DNA of 64,000 bases from UBA3305 sp002373555. GTDB lineage: Bacteria > Bacillota > Clostridia > Lachnospirales > Lachnospiraceae. Positions within the stretch are counted from its first letter, which is position 1. Each line of letters opens with the position of its first letter. Made by a program: the position numbers and the translations under genes. Shown here in pieces: positions 24,662 through 31,177 of this stretch. Under the pieces are notes generated by a model, which was not told where the DNA came from, did not search any database, and saw only the letters and a list, made by a program, of their open reading frames with translations. The stretch spans positions 78,781 to 142,780 of the forward strand of contig CAMOER010000002.1 of assembly GCA_946612455.1 (NCBI GenBank), read 5' to 3'.

Positions 24662-26383
24662 TTACTGAATCGGGACGATCCCGGCTCCGGTCTGTTCGTT
24701 GTATTTATCCACAGCGCCATCCTGCAATGCCTTCACCAGTGCCTGAATGGGCGCGTTATTCTCATCGCCTCTGCGGACCGCAATGATATTCGCATAGGTC
24801 TGTGCCGCGTCACCGGAGGCATCCTCGATGGCCAGCGCATCCGTTGTTTTCAGGCCTGCGCCAAGCGCGTAATTGTAATTGATCACAGCGATGGTTCCGT
24901 CATCACTGTTCTTCAGCAATGCGGGAACCGCATCCGCCTGCACTGCCTGGATCTGATACCCGTGATCATCTGCGATATCCAGGATCGTCACGCCGCTCTC
25001 GACCGACGCGCCTTCCGGAAGCTCGATCAGGCCTTCCTGTGCAAGCAGGAGAAGCGCTCTGGTCTGATTGGAATCATCGTCCGGGACAATGATCGTGGCG
25101 CCCTCCGCCAGTTCTCCAAGATCTGACACGCTGTAGCTGTAAATGCCGAAGGGTTCATAATGGATCAGACCGGCAGAGACCAGATCCGTATCGTTGGATT
25201 CATTGAAGCTGTTCAGATATGGCGTATGCTGGAAATAGTTCGCATCAAGCGTACCGTCCTGCAGCGCGGTATTCGGCAGTACATAATCATCATAGATCAC
25301 GATATCCAGATCAATTCCCTGTTCTGCAAGGACCGGCTTGACGATCTCAAGCAGCTCCGCGTGCGGCGTCGAGCTTGCGCCAACCTTCAGGGTAACGGCT
25401 TCTGTTGCTGCTTCTGCCTCTTCCGCGGATTCCTCTGCTTCCGGCTCCTCTGCCGCTGCCGGTACGCCGCCTTCTACCACAAGGCTCTCCTCATAATCCA
25501 GGCCGTAAGTGTCCGCCAGCGTCGCTTCATAATCCGCATGGAAGAAGTTCTCGTCCGCAAGGGATTCGATCTCTTCATTGATCCAGTTCAGCAGGCTTTC
25601 GTTTCCTTTGGAGACGGCCGGTGCGATCGTATCCTGGCTGCCGAGGGTGGGAATACCGACGGTATAGCCCGGATTCTGCAGCGCATACGCGATCACTTCG
25701 GTGTTGTCATTTGCCCATGCGGCTGCATTTCCGTTCTCGAGCGCATTCTTCGCATTTGCATAGGTATCGTATTTCTGCAAAGTGATCTCGGGATTGTTCT
25801 CGATCAGGTAAGTCTCTGCCGTGGTACCGGAGATGACGATCACTTCATCGTCTGCGCCAAGCTCCGAAAGATCCGTAATGATCCGGCTGTCCGGGGAGAC
25901 CACACCAAGCGCCACATTCATATAAGGAAGCGCGAAGTCCACTTTCTCGGCGCGTTCCGGTGTGACCGTGAAGTTAGCCAGGATGATATCCACCTTGCCG
26001 GTCTCCAGATATTCCACACGGTTCGCTGCCTCGGTGGAGACATAATTGATCTCGACGCCCAGATCCTCGCCGATCCGGTTGCCGAAGTAAACATCATAGC
26101 CCTGATAATCGCCGTTCTCGTCTACATAGCCGAAGGGGTTCTTGTCCGAGAATACACCGATGTTGATCGTCCCGCTCTCTTTGATCTCATCCAGCGTTCT
26201 GTAGACAGTCTCTGTCTGCTCTGCTTCTGCGGCCGCGCTGCCGGCTTCCGTCTCCGCCTCCACGGCTGATTCCGCAGCCGCCGCAGTCGTTTCCTGTGCT
26301 GCGCCGGAATTGCCGCATGCTGCCAGTAAAGCAGTCAATGATACAGCCAGTCCCAAACCGAGTAACTTACGTAATGTTTTCAT
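24662..26383 (-). CDS. Fused dual substrate-binding lipoprotein: cysteine-type SBP + MetQ/NlpA
   Basis: One 573-aa lipoprotein carries the binding domains of two importers. Residues 1-23 are a signal peptide with the lipobox LLAAC (Cys23). An Ala/Glu-rich spacer runs to about 58. Residues 60-297 are an SBP_bac_3 domain (INIGVFSDKNPFGYVDENG, ANFTVTPERAEKVDFALPYM) close to the cysteine-binding CjaA/Tcy type. A linker rich in Ala and Glu (300-329) follows. Residues 330-573 are a complete NlpA/MetQ domain (VGASSTPHAELLEIVKPVL, DYVLPNTALQDGTLDANYFQ). There is no second signal peptide and no Met or ribosome site in the linker, so it cannot be two proteins. It lies between the genes of a polar amino acid importer and metNI, suggesting that it serves both. 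The start follows GGGAGG. Confidence 0.93.
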   Translation of the reverse strand: MKTLRKLLGLGLAVSLTALLAACGNSGAAQETTAAAAESAVEAETEAGSAAAEAEQTETVYRTLDEIKESGTINIGVFSDKNPFGYVDENGDYQGYDVYFGNRIGEDLGVEINYVSTEAANRVEYLETGKVDIILANFTVTPERAEKVDFALPYMNVALGVVSPDSRIITDLSELGADDEVIVISGTTAETYLIENNPEITLQKYDTYANAKNALENGNAAAWANDNTEVIAYALQNPGYTVGIPTLGSQDTIAPAVSKGNESLLNWINEEIESLADENFFHADYEATLADTYGLDYEESLVVEGGVPAAAEEPEAEESAEEAEAATEAVTLKVGASSTPHAELLEIVKPVLAEQGIDLDIVIYDDYVLPNTALQDGTLDANYFQHTPYLNSFNESNDTDLVSAGLIHYEPFGIYSYSVSDLGELAEGATIIVPDDDSNQTRALLLLAQEGLIELPEGASVESGVTILDIADDHGYQIQAVQADAVPALLKNSDDGTIAVINYNYALGAGLKTTDALAIEDASGDAAQTYANIIAVRRGDENNAPIQALVKALQDGAVDKYNEQTGAGIVPIQ

Positions 26384-27155
26384 TTTTTCCTCCCGGGCTT
26401 CTGCCCTTATTTTTTCTTGTATAGGTAAATGATTTTAAGAATTCCTTCGCCCGCTCTGTCTTTGGCGCTTCAAAGAACTGCTCCGGCGGGTCCTCTTCTT
26501 TTATGCCGCCGTCATCCAGGAAAATGATCCTGTCTGCGACAGCTCTTGCAAACTGCATTTCATGTGTGACGATCAGCATGGTCTTTCCCTGGTCGGCAAG
26601 TCCCAGCAGTACATCCAGCACTTCCCGCACCATTTCCGGATCCAGCGCCGCTGTCACTTCGTCAAACAGCATGATCTCCGGATGCATGCACAGCGCTCTT
26701 ACGATCGCGACACGCTGTTTCTGACCGCCCGACAGCTGTCTCGGAAAGCTGTCCGCTTTCTCTGTCAGGCCGACGCGGGCAAGCAGCGCAAGCGCTTCCT
26801 CCCGTACTTCTTCCTTCGGCCGTTTCTGCACCCTGACCGGTGCCAGCAGGATATTGTCAAGCACGGTCAGATGCGGAAATAATTCATAGCTCTGAAATAC
26901 CATGCCGATCCGCTGGCGGATCTCCTGCAGTTTCTTTGCGTCTTTGCGGACAAGTTCTCCCCGCAGCCGGATCTCCCCGCCCTGAATCTCTTCCAGGGCG
27001 TTGATACATCGCAGCAGCGTGCTTTTTCCGCATCCGCTGGGGCCGACGATCACGATGACTTCCCCTTCCTGCACGGTAAAGGAAACATCCTGCAGCACTG
27101 TCTGATCACCGAACCGCTTGGTCAGATGCTCTATTGTCAATATGTTTTCCGCCAC
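26367..27155 (-). CDS. Polar amino acid (probably cyst(e)ine) ABC transporter ATPase
   Basis: ATPase of the PAAT family, 262 aa: Walker A GPSGCGKST, signature LSGGQKQRVAIVRAL, Walker B MLFDEVTAALDPE and switch His VTHEM. The last 25 residues are basic and hydrophilic (TRKNKGRSPGGKN). It overlaps the fused lipoprotein by 17 nt and follows its permease by 4 nt. Cystine or cysteine is the likely substrate, inferred from the binding domain next to it and from the Cys codons of the operon leader. Confidence 0.9.
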   Translation of the reverse strand: MAENILTIEHLTKRFGDQTVLQDVSFTVQEGEVIVIVGPSGCGKSTLLRCINALEEIQGGEIRLRGELVRKDAKKLQEIRQRIGMVFQSYELFPHLTVLDNILLAPVRVQKRPKEEVREEALALLARVGLTEKADSFPRQLSGGQKQRVAIVRALCMHPEIMLFDEVTAALDPEMVREVLDVLLGLADQGKTMLIVTHEMQFARAVADRIIFLDDGGIKEEDPPEQFFEAPKTERAKEFLKSFTYTRKNKGRSPGGKNENIT

Positions 27156-27159
27156 ACCG

Positions 27160-27834
27160 TCACCTCCATCGTTTCTCCAGCGCGCCCGCCAGCAGACTCA
27201 CCGGCCAGCAGACCAGGAAATAGAGAAAAAATACTGTCAGGTACACGCCGAAAGCTGCATTCGGACTGCTCATCCGGTTCGCCTCTATGATCTGCTGCGC
27301 CACCTTCAGGACCTCCACCACGCCGATCATCAGCACCAGGCTGGTGGTCTTGATCATTCTCGTGATCAGGTTGATCGACAGCGGGATCAGTCTGCGCACG
27401 GTCTGCGGCAGGATAATGTACCGGTAGACCTGCAGCTCGCCGAGTCCCAGCGCTTCCGCGCTTTCATACTGATGCACGGGGATACTGATCAGCGCGCCGC
27501 GCACCAGGTCGCCCATTTCCGCCGCACCCCAGAAAGTGAAGACGATCACGGCGGACAGTTCGCCCGACAGGTTCCACCCGAAGATCCTAGTGGTTCCGAA
27601 GTAAACGATGAACAGAAGTACCAGCTGCGGCATGATCCGGACGATCTCCAGATAACACCTTGTGACGGCCCTGCTGACCGGATTCTTCCAGGTCATCAGG
27701 ATCCCGACGGCGATCCCGAACAGGATGCTGAGACCGGCAGACACCAGGCTGATCTGACAGGCTGTGCCGAGTCCGGCCAGGAGACGGTACAGGTTTTTTC
27801 CTTTCCATAAGACTTCAAGTCCCAAATCCGGCAT
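27160..27834 (-). CDS. Polar amino acid ABC transporter permease, second subunit
   Basis: A 224-aa His/Glu/Gln/Arg-type permease with about five helices and the EAA loop in YESAEALGLGELQVYRYIILPQTVRRLIP. It overlaps the preceding permease gene by 20 nt, and the two probably form a heterodimer, as in GlnP-like two-permease systems. The start is MPDLGLEVLWKG. Confidence 0.9.
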   Translation of the reverse strand: MPDLGLEVLWKGKNLYRLLAGLGTACQISLVSAGLSILFGIAVGILMTWKNPVSRAVTRCYLEIVRIMPQLVLLFIVYFGTTRIFGWNLSGELSAVIVFTFWGAAEMGDLVRGALISIPVHQYESAEALGLGELQVYRYIILPQTVRRLIPLSINLITRMIKTTSLVLMIGVVEVLKVAQQIIEANRMSSPNAAFGVYLTVFFLYFLVCWPVSLLAGALEKRWR

Positions 27835-28474
27835 TCCGCAGCCTCCTTTCCACCAGGCTTCCCGCGAGGGAAACCGGGAGCAGGATCATCAGATAGAACG
27901 CGACGAGCAGCAGCAGGCTCTCCAGCGTCTGATAATAAAGACCGATCAGGTCCTTCGCGGTAAACATCAGATCCATCAGACTGATCGCGGAAAAGACGCT
28001 GGTCTCCTTGAGCAGGAAGATCACATTTGCCATGAAGGCCGGCATGCTGATCGAGAATGCCTGCGGCAGGATCACATACCGCAGGGTCTGTCCCCTGCTG
28101 AGACCAAGACTGGCGGCGCTCTCCTCCTGCACCGGGTCGATCGCTTCAATGCCGCTTCGGAATGCCTCCGCCATATAGCCGCCGCCGAGGAATGCGAGAC
28201 CGGCCACACCGCAGGCGGCAGCATCTGTCTGTATTCCGATCTTCGGCAGTCCGTAATAGATGAAGAACAGCTGGATCAGAAGCGGCGTGTTCCTGCTGAT
28301 CTCGATGTATACCGCCGCGATCTGCCGCAGGACGGGAACTCTGTTGTGCTGTATGACCATGCACAGGATCCCGATCAGCACCGCAAGGACGATGCCGAGC
28401 ACCCCGATCCGCACCGTAAGGACGGCTGCCTTCCGGTATAACGGGATATATTTTTCCATAAAAGTCCAGTCCAA
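27815..28474 (-). CDS. Polar amino acid ABC transporter permease, first subunit
   Basis: A 219-aa permease with the EAA loop EESAASLGLSRGQTLRYVILPQAF and about five hydrophobic helices. It is the first gene of the import operon. The likely start is TTG at 28474, 9 nt after AGAGGGG; an ATG at 28459 (MEKYIPLYRK) is possible but poorly placed. The U-tract of the leader terminator ends only 25 nt before the TTG, so expression should depend on readthrough at that terminator. Confidence 0.88.
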   Translation of the reverse strand: MDWTFMEKYIPLYRKAAVLTVRIGVLGIVLAVLIGILCMVIQHNRVPVLRQIAAVYIEISRNTPLLIQLFFIYYGLPKIGIQTDAAACGVAGLAFLGGGYMAEAFRSGIEAIDPVQEESAASLGLSRGQTLRYVILPQAFSISMPAFMANVIFLLKETSVFSAISLMDLMFTAKDLIGLYYQTLESLLLLVAFYLMILLPVSLAGSLVERRLRNAGFGT

Positions 28475-28499
28475 TGCCCAACCCCTCTTTCTGAAGCGT

Positions 28500-28534
28500 A
28501 AAAAAATACCGGGGCTTCTCAGAAAAGCTCCCGG
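28500..28534 (-). terminator. Leader terminator (attenuator) of the import operon
   Basis: CCGGG-A-GCTT pairs with AAGCCCCGG with one bulged A (28509-28534). Seven T follow after TA (28500-28506). It lies between the leader ORF and the first permease gene. Its 5' arm is also the 3' arm of the long antiterminator pairing described separately, so the two folds exclude each other. Confidence 0.8.
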
Positions 28535-28632
28535 GCAAATGGCTTAACAGCATGTGCTGCAGTCAGTTCTGCGTATCTGCGAGGCGCAGCTGACGGCATG
28601 ACAACGCTCCAGCCATAGAATATGCCCGGGAG
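28528..28632 (-). promoter_or_regulatory. Antiterminator pairing in the leader
   Basis: On the minus strand CTCCCGGGCA and then ATGGCT (28611-28632, inside the leader ORF) pair with AGCCAT and TGCCCGGGAG (28528-28544). That gives 16 strong pairs enclosing two local hairpins, including GTCAG/CTGAC with TGCG/CGCA. The 3' arm overlaps seven bases of the terminator stem. A ribosome stalled earlier in the ORF would leave the 5' arm free and favour antitermination (inference). Confidence 0.7.
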
Positions 28633-28688
28633 TAAAACATTCGACAATACATACCCATCTTTCTGCTGCTGCATGTGTCCGTAAACAT
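28563..28688 (-). CDS. Leader peptide of the sulfur amino acid import operon
   Basis: A 41-codon ORF begins 25 nt after the predicted transcription start. AAGGAGGT lies 7 nt before the ATG, one of the best ribosome sites in the window. The peptide (MFTDTCSSRKMGMYCRMFY at its start) has Cys at 6, 15 and 31 and Met at 1, 11, 13, 17 and 25. Four of the ten residues between 6 and 15 plus Met17 are Cys or Met, just before the antiterminator arm (codons 20-27). No protein family is recognisable. The likely role is as a sensor of Cys- or Met-tRNA charging during transcription, not as a functional peptide. Coding is inferred from start, site and position. Confidence 0.72.
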   Translation of the reverse strand: MFTDTCSSRKMGMYCRMFYSRAYSMAGALSCRQLRLADTQN

Positions 28689-28719
28689 CTTTGCACCTCC
28701 TTTCGTCCGATTGCTGTAA

Positions 28720-28748
28720 ACTATAACCCCACTTACCTACTTTGTCAA
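28720..28748 (-). promoter_or_regulatory. Promoter of the sulfur amino acid import operon
   Basis: Consensus TTGACA (28743-28748), 17-bp spacer, TATAGT (28720-28725) on the minus strand. The -35 sits inside the inverted repeat CCTA-N9-TAGG (28736-28752), a candidate operator for a repressor, perhaps of the Rrf2/CymR kind known to control cysteine genes in Firmicutes (inference). Confidence 0.8.
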
Positions 28749-28795
28749 TAGGTTTTTGGAAAATTTTTCCCGATCGTTCTGTACTGCTGTTCTTC

Positions 28796-28824
28796 TTGCA
28801 AAGGCTCCTGAAATACTGTACACT
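28796..28824 (+). promoter_or_regulatory. Promoter of the HAD phosphatase gene
   Basis: TTGCAA (28796-28801), 17-bp spacer, TACACT (28819-28824). Confidence 0.5.
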
Positions 28825-28875
28825 GTTCTTCGACGCACAAAAATCAACCGATTTCAGAAAGCCCGTGAGAATACA

Positions 28876-29541
28876 ATGGATCTATACCCTTACGCTTTAT
28901 TTGATATGGACGGCACGATGACCGATTCGATGCCGTACTGGAAAAATGTTGGTCCGGAATATATAGAATCCCGCGGAAAGACGACCCGGCCCGGACTCTG
29001 GGAGACGATCTCCACGATGCCGTATGCCGACGCAGCCATCCGGATCCGGGACGAATACGGCATCCCGGATGCGCCGGAGACCTTCGCGTCCGAAGTCGAC
29101 CGGCTGATGAAACATCACTATCAGTATGATATTCCGCTGAAGCCGGGGGTGAGAGAATATCTGCAGTTCCTGCAGGATGCCGGCGTGAAGATGGCCGTCT
29201 GCTCCGCGACGCCGATCCCGCTGGTGGAAATGACGCTCTCCCGTCTGGATGTCCTGCAGTATTTTGACAGCATCACGAGCTGCGAGGAAGCCAGCGGCAT
29301 GAGCAAGACCGAGCCGGATGTCTTCCTGCTCGCCATGCAGCGGCTCGGCGCAAAACCAGAAGAAACGGTCATGTACGAAGATGCGCCGTTCGGCATCAAA
29401 ACCGCAAAAAAGACCGGCATGCATGTATGCCGGGTCTTCGATGATTCCTATAAACACAGATTTACGGATGCTGCAATTGAGTATGACAGTTTCGTGACCG
29501 ATTTTTCAAAGATCACGTTCTGCCCGCAGGAAAGGAAATAA
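28876..29541 (+). CDS. HAD-superfamily phosphatase (subfamily IA)
   Basis: A 221-aa haloacid dehalogenase-type hydrolase. Motif I is DMDGTMTDS (about 11-19), motif II MAVCSAT, and motif III/IV lies around MYEDAPFGIKTAKKTGM. The cap domain lies between about 20 and 90. It resembles beta-phosphoglucomutase and small sugar-phosphate phosphatases, but the substrate cannot be fixed. I chose the ATG at 28876 because the reading frame upstream runs through the divergent promoter region. A 57-aa membrane protein follows after 4 nt. Confidence 0.85.
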   Translation: MDLYPYALFDMDGTMTDSMPYWKNVGPEYIESRGKTTRPGLWETISTMPYADAAIRIRDEYGIPDAPETFASEVDRLMKHHYQYDIPLKPGVREYLQFLQDAGVKMAVCSATPIPLVEMTLSRLDVLQYFDSITSCEEASGMSKTEPDVFLLAMQRLGAKPEETVMYEDAPFGIKTAKKTGMHVCRVFDDSYKHRFTDAAIEYDSFVTDFSKITFCPQERK

Positions 29542-29545
29542 AATC

Positions 29546-29719
29546 ATGAACGGAACTTCCGGAAGAAATATCGTATATGCCGTGATCTATGCGGCATGCG
29601 GGATCATCAGCCTGGTCCGCGGCGTGCCGAATATCGCGTCGCCGGTAGGAATCGCACAGGTATTTCTGGGCGTTGTGTTCCTGATCGTCGCTTTGCTGTA
29701 TCTTCGGAGAAAGCAGTAA
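29546..29719 (+). CDS. Small two-helix membrane protein, unknown
   Basis: A 57-codon ORF starting MNGTSGRNIVYAVIYAACG and ending LYLRRKQ, with AAAGGA upstream and only 4 nt after the HAD gene. Two hydrophobic helices (about 9-22 and 33-52) are joined by a short loop and followed by a basic end, suggesting a small integral membrane protein. No family is recognised. Its translation is supported by the ribosome site and tight spacing only. Confidence 0.6.
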   Translation: MNGTSGRNIVYAVIYAACGIISLVRGVPNIASPVGIAQVFLGVVFLIVALLYLRRKQ

Positions 29720-29764
29720 CGAAAGGGCTGCCGCCCTGCTGTTTTCCCCTTTTTCGGAGGAGGG

Positions 29765-31099
29765 TCAATCCTCCTCCCAGTACTTCTTCACCGGATGCTC
29801 TTTCTCGGCCTCCGTCACTTCTCCCGCATGATGCGCATTCGTATACACATCGATATACTGCGCCTTCAGCTTCGAATACAGGATTCGCTGGCTGGAATAC
29901 AGCCCGCTGTACCCGGAGAAAACGAAGCTCAGTCCGCAGGCCAGCGCAAAGTATAACAGTCCGCCTCCCCCGAACAGTTCTCCTGCCAGGAAAATTGATG
30001 CGAGCGGACAGTTCACTGCACCGCAGAAAACAGATACAAGTCCCACTGCGGCCGCAAATCCGGGATCAATTCCAAGCAAAGGCCCCACAGCACATCCAAA
30101 TACTGCCCCTGTAAAGAATGACGGCACCACTTCACCGCCTTTAAAACCGGATCCCAGAGTGACCGCGGTAAACAGGATCTTCAAAAGGAACGCAAATGGT
30201 CTTGCCGTTCCCTCTTCCACCGCCATCTTAATGATATTCATACCGGCGCCGTTGTAATCCGTATTTCCCGTAAGCAGTGTCAGCAGAATAATGGCCGCCG
30301 CGCCGATCAGTACCCGGAGCCAGGCGTTCTTAATATATTTCCCGAAAAGATATCCTGCTTCATGCACGACCGCACAGAACAGCACGGATACCAGTGCACA
30401 GAGGATCGACAGGCCTGCCACCCGGATCATCATCAGGACCGACAGCTCCGGTGCGCCCACCGTGAATCGTGTCGGCTGCACGCCGATGAACACCGACGTA
30501 CCGTAAGCGATCAACGCAGACATGATGCACGGCACCAGCGCCGCATGGTAGATCAGTCCCACGCTGATGACCTCCAGTGCAAAAACAGTCGCCGCGAGCG
30601 GCGTGCCGAACAGCGCAGCGAAGAAGGCCGCCATGCCCATCATCGTCGCCGTCCGCAGATCCTTGTCATCCAGCTTCAGGCCTCTCGCCGTATGGAATCC
30701 GATCGTGCCGCCCATCTGCAGGGCCGCCCCTTCACGTCCGGCCGAACCGCCGCACAGATGCGTCAGGAAAGTCGAGACAAAGATCGAAGGCAGCAGCAGG
30801 ATATGCAGACCTTTTCCTTTCTGCACTTCTTCCAGGATTTTATCGGTCCCCTCGCCCTCTACTTTCATCAGCTTATACAGCAGCACGATCAGAAGACCGG
30901 CAAGCGGCAGGCAGTACAGCATGTACGGATGCGACGAACGGAATTCGGTCGCCAGCTCCACGCCGATATCAAAGGCTGCACCGATCACGCCGCAGATGAT
31001 CCCGACAATGACCGCCACGAAGGTCCATTTCGCCATGATCCGGATGTAGATTTTCCAATGCGCCAGATATTTCAGGACGCCGTCCATATATCTTTTCAT
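29765..31099 (-). CDS. CLC-family anion channel/antiporter, fluoride-exporter-like motifs
   Basis: A 444-aa CLC protein with about ten to twelve helices. The filter regions read GGSAGREGAALQMGG and GSGFKGGEVVPSFFTGAVFG. The second replaces the usual GxFxP motif with GFKGGEVxP, which I associate with the CLC-F fluoride/proton antiporters rather than chloride exchangers. Fluoride export would be a housekeeping defence. No fluoride riboswitch is visible upstream. The start at 31099 is chosen for MKRYMDGVLKYL; the ribosome site GGGATG is weak. The gene follows ppdK and its terminator, so it may rely on readthrough. Confidence 0.8.
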   Translation of the reverse strand: MKRYMDGVLKYLAHWKIYIRIMAKWTFVAVIVGIICGVIGAAFDIGVELATEFRSSHPYMLYCLPLAGLLIVLLYKLMKVEGEGTDKILEEVQKGKGLHILLLPSIFVSTFLTHLCGGSAGREGAALQMGGTIGFHTARGLKLDDKDLRTATMMGMAAFFAALFGTPLAATVFALEVISVGLIYHAALVPCIMSALIAYGTSVFIGVQPTRFTVGAPELSVLMMIRVAGLSILCALVSVLFCAVVHEAGYLFGKYIKNAWLRVLIGAAAIILLTLLTGNTDYNGAGMNIIKMAVEEGTARPFAFLLKILFTAVTLGSGFKGGEVVPSFFTGAVFGCAVGPLLGIDPGFAAAVGLVSVFCGAVNCPLASIFLAGELFGGGGLLYFALACGLSFVFSGYSGLYSSQRILYSKLKAQYIDVYTNAHHAGEVTEAEKEHPVKKYWEED

Positions 31100-31112
31100 A
31101 GCATCATCCCGT

Positions 31113-31143
31113 AAAATGCCCCGCCGCGATACGCGGCAGGGCA
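31113..31143 (-). terminator. Terminator of ppdK
   Basis: TGCCCTGCCGCG and CGCGGCGGGGCA around TAT, followed by TTTTA on the minus strand. It overlaps the leader of the CLC gene. Confidence 0.75.
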
Positions 31144-31177
31144 CTGATTATTTCATAAATTTGAATTTGTCTTCCGA

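Noticed and set aside
24662..26383. Two separate lipoprotein genes misjoined by an annotation error
   Set aside because: There is no stop, Met or ribosome site in the linker and no second signal peptide, so the fusion is in the sequence as given.
28500..28720. S-box (SAM) riboswitch or T-box in the import operon leader
   Set aside because: No S-box core, no T-box sequence and no specifier loop are visible. The structure instead contains a well-placed leader ORF.
28756..28875. Extended N-terminus of the HAD phosphatase
   Set aside because: The extra 40 residues cross the promoter of this gene and do not fit the HAD fold, which begins right after the ATG at 28876.
31100..31177. Fluoride riboswitch before the CLC gene
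   Set aside because: The gap holds only the ppdK terminator and no crcB-type core.
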